Shown here piece after piece: positions 1-8,568 of a DNA stretch of 64,000 nt (position 1 is its first letter; the number at the start of each line of letters is the position of its first letter). The notes below the pieces were generated by a model, which searched no databases, had not been told where the DNA came from, and saw only the letters and a list, made by a program, of their open reading frames with translations. Location of the stretch: positions 1-64,000 of the forward strand of contig JAGWNF010000004.1 in the NCBI GenBank assembly GCA_028871455.1, read 5' to 3'. Origin of the DNA: Alphaproteobacteria bacterium (GTDB lineage Bacteria; Pseudomonadota; Alphaproteobacteria; ATCC43930; CGMCC-115725). A program made the position numbers and the translations under genes.

Positions 1-228
1 GATTGAGCTGATCAATCGGTCAGCGGCACACGGCCCGCCATGACCGACATGCCTGGAAAAAGGCCAGTAGCGTGGTCCAAAGTTGGGGAGCAGTTCACCG
101 AAGAACGGACCCTACCTCAAACCGAGGGCATTTCCGGGGAGCAGGTCAATTTCAATACCAATTTGGCGGTCCGCTACGATTACGAGCGTCCGGCGATCAT
201 CACACAAAGACGCCACACAAACAGTCAT
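1..228 (-). pseudogene. Possible remnant of a proteasome-like (Ntn-hydrolase type) protein
   Basis: Read from an ATG at 228, the first 25 or so residues (MTVCVASLCDD..LVIVADRQIG) resemble the start of stand-alone proteasome-like proteins, which begin MTVC-V/I-A-A and soon show an A/S-D-R/K motif. The frame meets TAG at 114-112 after 38 codons, then stays open to the window edge; another frame there reads GLFPGMSVMAG, a little like the Gly/Asp strand that follows in the family. Family members are normally well over 200 residues, so this would be a broken copy. The resemblance is from memory and short, so chance is possible. Confidence 0.3.
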
Positions 229-732
229 TAGGGCGGCTCGATAATATTGATGATAGCTAAGTATAGTATGCTTGAGCGGAAAAGCACAAGCTCTATGGAG
301 AGGCAGCATTTACCGCCCCTTGTACGCATGGGGCGGTGAAACTGAGACACCACCGTCAACCGGGTGGTGTTTCAGAGACGTCGCAATCAACCGCACGTTG
401 TCCTCGTCCCGGTCGCCGGTCGGAACCCATCCGACAACAGATGACCGTAGACAACTATTGGCCGTGCACCGCGGCGGCGCACGGTTTCGGCGTGCGTGCC
501 GCGCCCACCCTCCCCGGACAGCGGCAGTTGACGCCGTCGGCGGTACGCGTACGGAAAATTTCGTATTCTTTGCCGGCGATCGGCCGCGCTAACCTTGTGC
601 GCATGACGTGACGGTCAATTTCGGCCGTCGCCAGACCCGGGGAGTTCGGACCATCAAGCGGAAGGCGGAAGCGTGAGCGAAGGCCGGTGCGACGTGGTGC
701 GCGTTACGCCTTTCGACTGCGGAGGAAATACG
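229..732. other. About 500 bp without a convincing gene; contains two adjacent hairpins
   Basis: No frame here has a believable start, ribosome binding site and protein-like composition. The only structure I see is a pair of adjacent inverted repeats at 312-337 and 342-375, listed separately. The stretch lies between a probable gene remnant and the first well-supported gene at 733, so it may be the scar of an old insertion or deletion. Confidence 0.5.
312..375. repeat. Tandem stem-loops
   Basis: Hairpin one: ACCGCCCC (312-319) pairs with GGGGCGGT (330-337), loop 10 nt. After GAAA, hairpin two: CTGAGACACCACC (342-354) pairs with GGTGGTGTTTCAG (363-375) with one G-U/A-C type mismatch and an 8-nt loop. 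No T-tract follows either arm, so a simple terminator is not indicated. Sequences of the type GGTGTCTCAGTTTCACC are reminiscent of insertion-sequence ends, but I see no transposase. Function unknown. Confidence 0.55.
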
Positions 733-975
733 ATGTCATCTCAGCCGATGCCATTGGCGCGCGTCATCGATCTTCAGGGCAAAGGACCGTTTCAGCTGAC
801 CCGGATGAAGGGCGTGCTGTCGTTCGGGGGCGGACAGCCGGAATGGCCGACGTTGCGTCTCGAGACCGTCAACGGTCAGGAAGTCCTGATTCCGCTCGCG
901 GCCGAGACGGTCAACACGCTCAAGCTCTATATCCTGCAATGGCTGCGGCTGCCGGGAAACCCGGTCAGCGAGTAA
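733..975 (+). CDS. Small hypothetical protein, 80 residues
   Basis: A soluble 80-residue protein with no signal peptide or membrane segment. The ATG at 733 is preceded by GGAGG at 721-725, which decides this start over an in-frame GTG at 673. It has a short beta-rich look (LQGKGPFQLTRMKGVLSFGGG, then repeated V/L-x-V/L strands) and ends in a predicted helix (TVNTLKLYILQWL). I do not recognise the family. It stands alone, 58 bp before the next gene on the same strand. Confidence 0.7.
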   Translation: MSSQPMPLARVIDLQGKGPFQLTRMKGVLSFGGGQPEWPTLRLETVNGQEVLIPLAAETVNTLKLYILQWLRLPGNPVSE

Positions 976-1033
976 ACGATAAAATTCCCACGCCGCGCTT
1001 AAATCCGCGGTTGCGGCCTGCTAGATAAGGGCG

Positions 1034-1807
1034 ATGGAACGTCGGACGCAAGAAACGCTGGTCGGCGACCAGTTCGGAGCGCGCGCCAAAGCGTATCTCG
1101 CCAGCGCCGTGCACGCCCAAGGCGCCGACCTCGAAGCGCTGGCGGCGCTGGTGCGCGGCAAGGCACAGGCACGGGTGCTCGACCTCGGCTGCGGCGGCGG
1201 CCATGTCAGCTTCGCGGTCGCGCCGCAGGTGCGCGAGGTGGTCGCCTATGACCTGTCGCCGGAGATGCTCGAGGTCGTGGCGCGCGCGGCGCGCGAGCGC
1301 GGCCTCGACAACCTGACGACGCAGCGGGGCATGGCCGAGCGCCTGCCCTTTGCCGACGCCAGCTTCGATTTCGTGCTGAGCCGCTACAGCGCGCATCACT
1401 GGCGCGATCTCGACGCCGGCTTGCGCGAGACCGCCCGCGTCCTCAAACCCGGCGGCGTCGCCGCCTTCGCCGACGCGGTCGCGGCACCGGCGCCGCAGAT
1501 CGACACCTATTTCCAGGCGATCGAGCTGCTGCGCGATCCGTCGCATGTGCGCGACTACGCGCGCGGCGAATGGGAAGCCGCGATCGCGCGCGCCGGACTG
1601 CTGCCGACGGCGAGCGCGGCCTATCGCGTGCGGCTGGTTTTCCAGACCTGGGTCGAGCGCATGCGCACCCCGCCGGCGCAGATCGACGCCATCCGCGCGC
1701 TCATGGCGGCGATGCCCGACGACGTGGCGCGTCACTTGGCGCTCGAGGCCGACGGCAGCTTCACCATCGACACAGCGCTGTTCCAGGCCGCGAAACCGGC
1801 GGACTGA
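1034..1807 (+). CDS. Class I SAM-dependent methyltransferase (UbiE-like)
   Basis: A 257-residue methyltransferase of the UbiE/methyltransferase-11 type. Motif I, VLDLGCGGG, lies at about residues 48-56, followed by an acidic residue at the end of strand 2 (VVAYDLSPEML) and a motif II-like ADASFDFVLSRYSAHHW, then RVLKPGG near residue 137. These features mark the SAM-binding Rossmann fold; the acceptor substrate cannot be told from sequence. The ATG at 1034 is preceded by AAGGGCG. No operon partner: rpsU follows after 216 bp with its own promoter. Confidence 0.88.
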   Translation: MERRTQETLVGDQFGARAKAYLASAVHAQGADLEALAALVRGKAQARVLDLGCGGGHVSFAVAPQVREVVAYDLSPEMLEVVARAARERGLDNLTTQRGMAERLPFADASFDFVLSRYSAHHWRDLDAGLRETARVLKPGGVAAFADAVAAPAPQIDTYFQAIELLRDPSHVRDYARGEWEAAIARAGLLPTASAAYRVRLVFQTWVERMRTPPAQIDAIRALMAAMPDDVARHLALEADGSFTIDTALFQAAKPAD

Positions 1808-1855
1808 GCGGTTTCGCCGGCGGTCGCCGCCGGCACGGTATTTCGATACCATTAC

Positions 1856-1884
1856 TTGCCAAATCCGTAGGAATCCTCTAGGGT
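1856..1884 (+). promoter_or_regulatory. Probable sigma-70 type promoter of rpsU
   Basis: TTGCCA at 1856-1861 and TAGGGT at 1879-1884 are separated by 17 bp, in an AT-richer patch in the 216-bp gap between the methyltransferase and rpsU. Transcription would start about 130 nt before the rpsU TTG start. Inferred from spacing and position only. Confidence 0.45.
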
Positions 1885-2023
1885 TAGCTCCTAACGACCT
1901 GACGCGCCCCGACCGGTTCCGACCGATCTTGGCGCGCCTTCCGTTTCCGTCTTCGCCCATCGGCCCCGGCGGTTCGCGCCGGGTCGCTGGCTGTTCGACC
2001 GCAACCGGCTACTGGAGAGAGCA

Positions 2024-2227
2024 TTGCAAGTTCTCGTTCGTGACAACGACGTCGGCCAGGCGCTGCGCGTCCTCAAGAAGAAGCTGCAGCGCGAAGGCCT
2101 GCTGCGCGAGATGAAGCGCCGCCGGTCCTATGAGAAGCCGTCCGAGCGTCGCGCGCGCGAGAAATCCGAAGCTGTACGCCGCCAGCGCAAGGCCCTGCGC
2201 AAGCGGCTCGAGCGCGAAGGCTATTAG
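2024..2227 (+). CDS. rpsU: 30S ribosomal protein S21
   Basis: The 67-residue product matches S21 throughout: starts MQVLVRDN, has [19 protein letters not shown] in the middle, [12 protein letters not shown], and ends in the basic helix [13 protein letters not shown]21 joins the 30S subunit near the 3' end of 16S rRNA and helps initiation. The start is TTG (2024) with GGAGAGA 5-11 nt upstream; MQVLVRDN is the invariant N-terminus, so this start is secure. Single gene with its own promoter. Confidence 0.96.
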   Translation: MQVLVRDNDVGQALRVLKKKLQREGLLREMKRRRSYEKPSERRAREKSEAVRRQRKALRKRLEREGY

Positions 2228-2291
2228 CCCAAGGGCTGGTTTCGCGGCCTCCGCGTCACCATATTATCAACGACAAAACCACAGGACTCCG

Positions 2292-2588
2292 ATGCAGTAC
2301 CGTCCCCGTACCAGTTTTCGCGCCGCCCCCGAATACGACACCGGCGAACGCTGGACCATCCGTTGGGAAATCCGCCGGCCGGACGGCGGCCGCTGGAGTG
2401 AGGTGGTGACGAACACGCGCGAATCCGCCGTCGAGCGCGCACGTCACATGCTCAAGCTCGGCTTCATCGTGCACAGCATCGTCGGCCCCGAAGGCGTCTA
2501 TCTCAACGAGAAGGACGCCTTGCAGCAGCTCGGCCCGGCGCCGGTCGCGCCCAAGCCGCGCGCGCCCGCGACCACCGACGCCGCCTGA
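2292..2588 (+). CDS. Conserved-looking hypothetical protein, 98 residues
   Basis: A soluble protein: a basic N-terminus, a WTIRWEIRRPDGGRW strand segment, then a helix (ESAVERARHMLKLGF) and a VYLNEKDALQQL segment, with a Pro/Ala-rich tail. The ATG at 2292 follows an AGGA-like site (acAGGActccg). It lies 64 bp after rpsU and 61 bp before the DJ-1/PfpI gene, all on the plus strand, so may be co-transcribed with rpsU. No family recognised; the layout (strand-turn-strand with Trp, then helix) suggests a small nucleic-acid or ligand-binding fold, but this is a guess. Confidence 0.7.
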   Translation: MQYRPRTSFRAAPEYDTGERWTIRWEIRRPDGGRWSEVVTNTRESAVERARHMLKLGFIVHSIVGPEGVYLNEKDALQQLGPAPVAPKPRAPATTDAA

Positions 2589-2649
2589 CCGTTCTCGACC
2601 TTCCCTGACCCGACCGAACCGGTTCGCGCGCAGTATCGGAGGTCCACGC

Positions 2650-3360
2650 ATGGCCATGACCGACACGCATCTGCAGATCGGCGCGCTGATCTTCGACGGC
2701 CTCGACCAGATGGATCTGACCGGGCCCTTTGAAGTGTTATCCCGGGTTCCGAATTCGACCTACCGCATCTTCGGCAAGACGACGACGGCGGTGCGCGACG
2801 GCCGCGGCCTGGTGCTCAAGCCGGACGCGACGCTGGCCGACGCGCCGCCGCTCGACGTCCTCCACGTTCCGGGCGGCACCGGCCAGGAAGGCGTGATGGA
2901 CGACGAGGACGTGCTCGGCTGGGTGCGACGCCAGGCGCAGGGCGCGCGGATCGTATTCTCGGTCTGCACCGGCGCGCTGATCCTCGGCGCGGCGGGCCTG
3001 CTCAAGGGACGGCGCGCGACGACGCATTGGAACTCGTTCCATCTGCTGCCGCTCTATGGGGCCATTCCGGTCAATCAACGCGTCGTCATCGACGACAAAT
3101 TCGTCTTCGCCTCGGGCGTGAGCTCGGGCATCGACGGCGCGCTCAGGGTCGCGGCGCTACTGCGCGGCGACGAGGCGGCGCAGGTGATCCAGCTCAGCAT
3201 GCAATACGCGCCGGAGCCGCCTTTCGCCAGCGGCACGCTCGCGACCGCGCCGGAAGCCGTGCTCGCCGCCGCGCGTCAATCGATGGGCGAGATCACGGAA
3301 AAACGCGAGCAAACCGCGCGCCGCGTGGCGCAGCGCCTCGGCATCAAAGCTCCGGCCTAG
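2650..3360 (+). CDS. DJ-1/PfpI family protein, isonitrile hydratase-like
   Basis: A 236-residue glutamine-amidotransferase-like protein. The nucleophile elbow is FSVCTGALILGAAGLL with Cys106; the following KGRRATTHWNSFHLL and the N-terminal FDGLDQMDLTGPFEVL segment match the isonitrile hydratase (InhA) branch, which hydrates isonitriles to N-formamides. The helical AraC-type domain of related regulators is absent, so it is an enzyme rather than a regulator. ATG at 2650 with GGAGG 8-12 nt upstream. The stop overlaps the stop of the convergent DUF952 gene by 4 nt. Substrate in this organism unknown. Confidence 0.85.
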   Translation: MAMTDTHLQIGALIFDGLDQMDLTGPFEVLSRVPNSTYRIFGKTTTAVRDGRGLVLKPDATLADAPPLDVLHVPGGTGQEGVMDDEDVLGWVRRQAQGARIVFSVCTGALILGAAGLLKGRRATTHWNSFHLLPLYGAIPVNQRVVIDDKFVFASGVSSGIDGALRVAALLRGDEAAQVIQLSMQYAPEPPFASGTLATAPEAVLAAARQSMGEITEKREQTARRVAQRLGIKAPA

Positions 3361-3719
3361 CTCCGCTCGTCGAGCGGCGGGAGGACGTGCGCGCCGTCGG
3401 CGCCGAGTGGCAACGGTTTCGCCCAGCGCGCCGCGCGCGGATCGAGCGCGCCATAAAGATGCGGAAACAGCGTACCGCCGCGCGATTTCTCCCAGCGCAA
3501 TGCCGGGCCGAGGCCGGTGTCGTCGAACGCGACCACCAGCAGATCGGCCTGGCCGGCGAAGTGCTTCGCCGCGGTCTCGGGCAGCTGCGAAGCGGCCGAG
3601 AGATGAATGAAACCGTCGCGCTCGTCGTCGGCCAAGCCGGTGAAGATGCCGGCGCGCTCGGCCGCGCGCCATTCCATGTTCGTCACGATCTTGAAGACGA
3701 GACTAGACACCCCGAGCAT
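3357..3719 (-). CDS. DUF952 family protein
   Basis: A 120-residue protein matching DUF952: [15 protein letters not shown] near the start, [20 protein letters not shown] in the middle, and [13 protein letters not shown] near the end. These proteins resemble a small ADP-ribosyltransferase-like fold but have no settled function. It is the third gene of queD-queE-DUF952, overlapping the end of queE by 17 nt, so translation is probably coupled. The link to queuosine synthesis may be merely operon hitch-hiking. Confidence 0.88.
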   Translation of the reverse strand: MLGVSSLVFKIVTNMEWRAAERAGIFTGLADDERDGFIHLSAASQLPETAAKHFAGQADLLVVAFDDTGLGPALRWEKSRGGTLFPHLYGALDPRAARWAKPLPLGADGAHVLPPLDERS

Positions 3720-4434
3720 TGCCCCAGACGAGAACGTGAAGCTGCGGCAAGACCGTCGCATCGAACCAGCGGTCCGACGCGACCCGCTCGACGAGCCAGC
3801 GCGTCTTGCGGCGCCATGCATCGAAATCGGTTTCGCCGCCTGACGGATCGTCGCGGCCGAGCTCGGGCGCCGGATTGCCGGTCTGGAGATAGACCGGCAG
3901 GCGCGGATAGCGCGCGGCCGCTTCGCGCGCATAGGCATAGTCCACCTCGTCGAAGATCACGATCTTCAGCACGCCACGCGGCGCCCCGCCCGCCACTGCG
4001 AGACACGCGTCGAACGCCGCCCAATCGGTCGGCATGCCCGACGACGGCGGCTTGGGACTGAGAATCAGCCAGTCGAGCGCGGCGAACCAGTCGCGCGCGA
4101 TGCTGCCCTGCGTTTCGAGCGCGAAACGATGGCCGGCGCGCCGGCCCAGCTCGATGAGCGGTCCGAGCGGCTGCAACGCCGGATTGCCGCCCGATAACGT
4201 CACCAGGATCGGCCGGCCGGCGGACAACCCACCGATCCGGGCGGCGATTTCCTCGGCCGTCAGCGGCGTCCACTCGCCGCGATGCTCAAGCGATACCGCG
4301 TAGAGAGTGTCGCACCAGCGGCAGCGATAGTCGCAGCCTCCCGTGCGCACGAACACGCTCGGCCGGCCGATCAAAGGCCCTTCGCCTTGGATCGTCGGGC
4401 CGAAGATCTCGCTGACGGGAATGGTCTGCATCAT
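3703..4434 (-). CDS. queE: 7-carboxy-7-deazaguanine synthase QueE (radical SAM)
   Basis: QueE converts 6-carboxy-tetrahydropterin to 7-carboxy-7-deazaguanine for queuosine/preQ0. The 243-residue product has the N-terminal [13 protein letters not shown] substrate loop and the unusual cluster motif C34-x3-C38-x2-C41 (CDYRCRWC) that binds the 4Fe-4S cluster, then [11 protein letters not shown] for SAM binding. The ATG at 4434 overlaps the queD stop as ATGA; a second ATG at 4431 is also possible. Translation is probably coupled to queD. Confidence 0.94.
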   Translation of the reverse strand: MMQTIPVSEIFGPTIQGEGPLIGRPSVFVRTGGCDYRCRWCDTLYAVSLEHRGEWTPLTAEEIAARIGGLSAGRPILVTLSGGNPALQPLGPLIELGRRAGHRFALETQGSIARDWFAALDWLILSPKPPSSGMPTDWAAFDACLAVAGGAPRGVLKIVIFDEVDYAYAREAAARYPRLPVYLQTGNPAPELGRDDPSGGETDFDAWRRKTRWLVERVASDRWFDATVLPQLHVLVWGNARGV

Positions 4435-4787
4435 GGCCGATATTCGGCCCAGCTTCGCGGCGTCTCGCTTACGCGTACGGCCGCGGTCTCGGGCCAGTGC
4501 GCTTTGCACCAGTCATAGAGCCACTTGGCCAATACTTCGGTGGTCGTGCGATCGTGGCCGAGTACGTCGTTGAGATGGCGGTGGTCGAGCGTCGCGTCGA
4601 TGAAGGACTTGAGCGCGGCCAACTCGTGAAAATCGCGCACGAAACCGGTTGCGTCGAGCGTTGGCTGCCGCAACTCGACCTCGACCTCGTAATTGTGGCC
4701 ATGCAGCCGGCCGCACGGATGGTTGGGTGCCAGGCCGCCGATGACATGCGAGGCGGAAAACGAGAAACGCTTGGCGATAACGTACAT
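4431..4787 (-). CDS. queD: 6-carboxytetrahydropterin synthase QueD
   Basis: QueD makes 6-carboxy-tetrahydropterin from dihydroneopterin triphosphate, the step before QueE. In the 118-residue protein, zinc ligands are visible as H14 (SASHVI) and H29/H31 (RLHGHNY), with catalytic C25 (HPCGR). RDFHELAAL and LDHRHLND further on are typical. First gene of queD-queE-DUF952. I looked for a preQ1 riboswitch in the 155 bp upstream and saw none. Confidence 0.95.
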   Translation of the reverse strand: MYVIAKRFSFSASHVIGGLAPNHPCGRLHGHNYEVEVELRQPTLDATGFVRDFHELAALKSFIDATLDHRHLNDVLGHDRTTTEVLAKWLYDWCKAHWPETAAVRVSETPRSWAEYRP

Positions 4788-4942
4788 GGCGTGTCAGGCC
4801 GCGGATGCAGCAAGCAGTACGCCCATAGGGCTGTCGTTCAATCAGGGCTCCTTGTTTTGACCGGGTAGGCTGCGACCGGATCGGCGTCATGCCGATGCAG
4901 TGGATATAGAGAAATCGCCGCCGGGAGACAAGCATCGACGCG

Positions 4943-5719
4943 CTATGTCTTCTTCGCCCGTCGCTTCCGTGGACCGACGAACGAGGTGACGACGCCGTGC
5001 AGAGTGCGCAGCTCCTGGTCGGTGCACTGCGCGCGTTGGAACAGGTTGCGCAGGTTGCGCACCATCGACGGCCGCTTCTCGGCGTTGCGCATGAAGCCGC
5101 TGTCGTCGAGCGCCTCCTCGAGATGCTCGAAGAAGGCGATCAACCGGTCCTTGGTCGCGGGCCTGGAATGGCCGAGGGCGAGCTGCGCCGGCGGCGTTTC
5201 GTCGCCGGCGGCGAACCACTCATAGCCGATCAGCAGCACGGCCTGCGCCAGATTGAGCGACGAGAACGCCGGATTGAGCGGCACCGAGATCACGGATTCG
5301 GCGAGCGCGATGTGCTCGTTGACGAGACCGGTGCGCTCCGGCCCGAAGAGGATGCCGCAGCCCTCGCCCGCCGCCATGAGCTGGCGCATCTCGGCGGCGG
5401 CGAAGCGCGGCGTCAGAATGCGCTTCACCATGTAGCGGTCGCGCGCGGTGGTGGCGTAGACGCGGCGAAGGCCCCCGATGGCTTCTTCGACAGTGTCATA
5501 GAGCCGCGCCTTGTCGAGCACGGTGTCGGCGCCCGAGGCGGCGGCGATCGCCTTCTTGTTGGGCCAGCCATCGCGCGGCTTCACCAGGCGCAAATCGGTG
5601 AGGCCGCAATTGTACATGGCGCGCGCCGCGGTGCCGATGTTCTCGCCGAGCTGCGGCTCGACCAGGACGATCGCGGGACCGCCCGAGAGCCGCGCGCGGC
5701 GCCGATCGGTGCCGGCCAT
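4943..5719 (-). CDS. trmJ: tRNA (cytidine/uridine-32-2'-O)-methyltransferase TrmJ-like
   Basis: A 258-residue SPOUT (TrmH/SpoU class) methyltransferase that would 2'-O-methylate nucleotide 32 in the tRNA anticodon loop. Typical blocks: VLVEPQLGENIGTAARAMYN at about residues 18-37, GILFGPERTGLVNEHI near 120, and VPLNPAFSSLNLAQAVLL near 145, which form the knotted SAM site. The C-terminal helical segment is that of TrmJ. The gene stands alone between queD and a gene-poor 440-bp stretch. Confidence 0.9.
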   Translation of the reverse strand: MAGTDRRRARLSGGPAIVLVEPQLGENIGTAARAMYNCGLTDLRLVKPRDGWPNKKAIAAASGADTVLDKARLYDTVEEAIGGLRRVYATTARDRYMVKRILTPRFAAAEMRQLMAAGEGCGILFGPERTGLVNEHIALAESVISVPLNPAFSSLNLAQAVLLIGYEWFAAGDETPPAQLALGHSRPATKDRLIAFFEHLEEALDDSGFMRNAEKRPSMVRNLRNLFQRAQCTDQELRTLHGVVTSFVGPRKRRAKKT

Positions 5720-6159
5720 CAGGCTGTCATCCGCGACCGCGGACCCGATTTATCGCCGTCCGCTATAGCGTCCCCGCCGGCCACTGCTACGCCGCGACCG
5801 CACTTTATGCCTACCCCGCGTTGCTGTTCGGCTTTGTCGAAGTGGCGGATACTCAAATCGAATGCGCCTAACATCGAACACGAGGGCGATTTCGTTTGCC
5901 ACGTCGCGTTCAGTGAAATGCGGTGAACGAGGCGAGGAATGACCGTAGTGCTTGTCATTGAAAATTTTGTACGTTTCGGCGCTCGTCTTATACACGCTGA
6001 AGCGACGTTCTTTTCCAGCACCGTCAATTCCATATGCGGTGCAAAGATATTCTTGTGTTGGCAGGGGTTTGCCTCGAGACAGGCGAGGAGCTCGAACGCG
6101 ATTGTGAGCGCAACTCGCAGCCCTACTTATTGCCATTGCTTGCCGGTTGGCAAGAGATT
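5720..6159. other. 440 bp of lower-GC DNA with no convincing gene
   Basis: Between trmJ and cimA, the part from about 5850 to 6150 is visibly less GC-rich than its surroundings and uses codons unlike the neighbours in every frame. Minus-strand frames of about 105 and 128 codons exist but have no good ribosome binding site, look low in typical protein patterns and share the same DNA. A short hairpin (CTTGCC 6139-6144, GGCAAG 6149-6154) sits just past the cimA stop and may help end cimA transcription, though no T-run follows. Possibly an acquired or decayed fragment. Confidence 0.4.
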
Positions 6160-7752
6160 CTACGCCCTCCGGCCTGAGCGCCAGAGCTTGTAGGTCAATG
6201 AGTCGTGCAGCGCGTTGTAGGAGGCGTCGATGACGTTGGTCGAGACGCCGAGGGTCGACCAGACCTCGCCATCCTTGTCGGTGGTCTCGATCATCACCCG
6301 CGTCACCGCGCCGGTGGCGTCCTGCGGCGTCAGGATGCGCACCTTGTAGTCGGTCAGCCGGATCTCGTTGAGCTCGGGATAGGCCTTGATCAGCGCCTGA
6401 CGCAGTGCGGCGTCGAGCGCATTCACCGGACCGTTGCCTTCGGCGACGGTCATGGTCGGCTTGCCCTTGACCGTCACCTTGATCGTCGCCTCGGAGAGCG
6501 TGATCAGGTCGCCCTTGGCATTCCAGCGTCTTTCGTCCAGTACACGGAAACTTTGCAGCCGGAAATATTCCGGCACGCTTTCGAGCGCGCGCCGCGCCAA
6601 CAGCTCGAACGAGGCGCCGGCGTCGTCATAGGAATAGCCCTGGAATTCGCGCTTCTTGACGTCCTCCAAGAGCGCGCCGAGCTTGGGATGATCCGGCTTG
6701 ACCTTGATGCCGATCTCCCGGAGCCGCGCCAGCAGGTTCGCCTTGCCCGCCTGATCCGAGACGACGATGTGGCGGTGGTTGCCGAGCAGTTCGGGATCGA
6801 TGTGCTCGTAGGAGCGCGGGTCCTTCTCCACCGCCGAGACGTGCAGGCCGCCCTTGTGCGCGAAGGCGCTTTCGCCGACATAGGCCGCGTGGCGATCGGG
6901 CGCGCGGTTGAGGCGCTCGTCGAGGAAATGCGAGACATGCGTCAACCGCTTGAGGCCGTCGGCGCCGACGCCGGTCTTGTAGTCCATCTTGAGCATCAGG
7001 TTGGGGATGATCGAGACCAGGTTGGCGTTGCCGCAGCGCTCGCCCAGGCCGTTGAGCGTGCCCTGGACGTGGCGCACACCGGCACGCACCGCGGCGAGCG
7101 AGTTGGCGACGCCGTTCTCGGTGTCGTTGTGGCAATGGATGCCGAGCTTGTCGCCCGGCACGGTCTTGAGCACCTCGCCGACGATGCGCTCGACCTCGTG
7201 CGGCAGCGTGCCGCCGTTGGTGTCGCAGAGCACGATCCAGCGCGCGCCCGCCTTGAGCGCCGCCGCAATGGCGGCGAGCGCGAATTGCGGATCGGCCTTG
7301 TAGCCGTCGAAGAAATGCTCGGCGTCGAAGATCACCTCGTCGAGCTTCTTGGCCGCGAGGCCGATCGAGTCCGCGATCATCGACCGGTTCTCCTCGGCGC
7401 TGACGCCGAGCGCGACCCTGGCATGGAAGTCCCAGCACTTGCCGACCAGCGTCGCGACCTTCGCGCCCGACGACAGCACGGCGGCGAGACCGGGATCGTT
7501 GGCGGCGCTGCGGCCGGAGCGCCGCGTCATGCCGAAGGCGGCGAGCCGCGCATGGGCGAGCTTCGGCGGCTTGGCGAAGAGCGCGTCGTCGGTGGGGTTG
7601 GCGCCCGGCCAGCCGCCCTCGATGTAGTCGATGCCGAGCTGGTCGAGCTCGCGGGCGATGGCGAGCTTGTCGGGCACGCCGAAATCGACGCCCTGGGTCT
7701 GCGCGCCGTCTCGGAGCGTCGTGTCGTAGAGATAGATGCGTTCGCCCGCCAT
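6160..7752 (-). CDS. cimA: Citramalate synthase CimA
   Basis: The 530-residue enzyme condenses pyruvate and acetyl-CoA to (R)-citramalate, feeding 2-oxobutanoate for isoleucine. The TIM-barrel HMGL-like domain opens with LYDTTLRDGAQ (residues 7-17) and includes VLCDTNGGTLPHEV and the metal site GIHCHNDTENGVANSL; LNGLGERCGNANL follows. The C-terminal LeuA-type regulatory domain (about 390-520) carries YKVRILTPQDATGAVTRV, where isoleucine feedback would act. Length and the early DGAQTQGVDF variant favour CimA over isopropylmalate synthase. Monocistronic. Confidence 0.93.
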   Translation of the reverse strand: MAGERIYLYDTTLRDGAQTQGVDFGVPDKLAIARELDQLGIDYIEGGWPGANPTDDALFAKPPKLAHARLAAFGMTRRSGRSAANDPGLAAVLSSGAKVATLVGKCWDFHARVALGVSAEENRSMIADSIGLAAKKLDEVIFDAEHFFDGYKADPQFALAAIAAALKAGARWIVLCDTNGGTLPHEVERIVGEVLKTVPGDKLGIHCHNDTENGVANSLAAVRAGVRHVQGTLNGLGERCGNANLVSIIPNLMLKMDYKTGVGADGLKRLTHVSHFLDERLNRAPDRHAAYVGESAFAHKGGLHVSAVEKDPRSYEHIDPELLGNHRHIVVSDQAGKANLLARLREIGIKVKPDHPKLGALLEDVKKREFQGYSYDDAGASFELLARRALESVPEYFRLQSFRVLDERRWNAKGDLITLSEATIKVTVKGKPTMTVAEGNGPVNALDAALRQALIKAYPELNEIRLTDYKVRILTPQDATGAVTRVMIETTDKDGEVWSTLGVSTNVIDASYNALHDSLTYKLWRSGRRA

Positions 7753-7871
7753 GGGCCGGCATCCTAGTGACCAGGATGCGGAAAGTCGAGCCGCCGGAAC
7801 GGGTTAACGAATAATCCTCAGGCGTTCAAAAGCGCCGGGCGCGGCGGAAATCGACGCCGACCGTCACGCGC

Positions 7872-8255
7872 TCACGGCCGCGCTTCGCTAGCGCAGGCCA
7901 GCAGCTTGGCCGCAAACAACGCCGGTGGGAACGGCGGATCGGCCGGCAGGAAATCGCCTTCGAGAGTCGCCTGCGCGCCTTCGCGGCAGGAGAAGCCTGC
8001 CGCCGGCATGACGACGAGGATCCCCTCGGTGCCGTCGTCGCTGGTGCGCAGATAGAAGCCGGCCTGCGGCTCGGCGTTCGCCTCCTGCTGCGACACGGCG
8101 AGCGATTCCACCTGGCCGGTGAGCACGACGTGGCGCGGCGTCACCGGCCGCCGCGGCGCGCGCGAATGCGAATCCTCGGCCCGTGCCGCCGACAGCAGTG
8201 CCGCGCTCACGACAGCAATCATGGCGATGCGCCTGGCGCGCACGGCCCGTATCAC
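7872..8255 (-). CDS. Small exported hypothetical protein
   Basis: The C-terminal 100 residues form a compact beta-rich segment (HVVLTGQVESLAV, GFYLRTSDDGTEGILVVMPAAGF) with two Cys. A signal peptide is visible: RAVRARRIAMIAVVSAALLSAARA followed by EDSHS. I place the start at GTG 8255 because it supplies the positive n-region; ATG 8222 is the alternative. The protein would be periplasmic. It is transcribed away from the YbjN-like gene; an FNR-type box lies 210 bp upstream. No family recognised. Confidence 0.6.
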   Translation of the reverse strand: MIRAVRARRIAMIAVVSAALLSAARAEDSHSRAPRRPVTPRHVVLTGQVESLAVSQQEANAEPQAGFYLRTSDDGTEGILVVMPAAGFSCREGAQATLEGDFLPADPPFPPALFAAKLLACASEARP

Positions 8256-8464
8256 GCCGATCGCCGGTTGTTCCCTTGTCGGATTCCCGCGCACCTTCCC
8301 CTGCCGCGCGCTTTCGCCCCCGCGAACCCGCGCGACCCTCCACCCGATGTTTGTAGCACAGGCACCCGCTGCCGGCCCAGCGCGGCCCGTCACCGCCAGG
8401 AATCCCCAAAAGCCGTCGAAAGCGGTGGATAAGCCGGCGAAACATACGGACAACCGGCGGCCGT

Positions 8465-8478
8465 TTGATCTGGATCAA
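8465..8478. promoter_or_regulatory. FNR/FixK-type box TTGATCTGGATCAA
   Basis: A perfect match to TTGAT-N4-ATCAA, ending 91 bp before the ATG of the YbjN-like gene at 8569 and 210 bp from the divergent gene at 8255. It lies in a 313-bp gap that holds no gene. The same CTGG centre recurs in other boxes of this window (37408, 38258, 52560). Likely bound by an FNR, FixK or DNR-type regulator; direct proof is absent. Confidence 0.6.
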
Positions 8479-8568
8479 AGTCATGGCCGGTTCGCCTGGC
8501 GCTCGGTTGTATTCGACACGGTTTCCGCCGATAGTCGCGCGAGAGTTTTGCGCACCCGGGGGAACACG

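Noticed and set aside
3-15. TTGAGCTGATCAA resembling an FNR box
   Set aside because: The half-sites are one base too close (N5 between TTGA and TCAA instead of N6).
272-611. Frames of about 90-106 codons in the left gene-free region
   Set aside because: Two frames overlap the same DNA, no ribosome binding site, no protein-like pattern.
965-1960. 331-codon minus-strand frame over the methyltransferase
   Set aside because: Antisense to a clear methyltransferase and Arg-rich.
4788-4942. preQ1 riboswitch before queD
   Set aside because: The 155 bp lack the aptamer's A-rich tail and stem order of the known preQ1 classes.
6205-7767. 520-codon open frame opposite cimA
   Set aside because: Antisense shadow; composition unlike any family.
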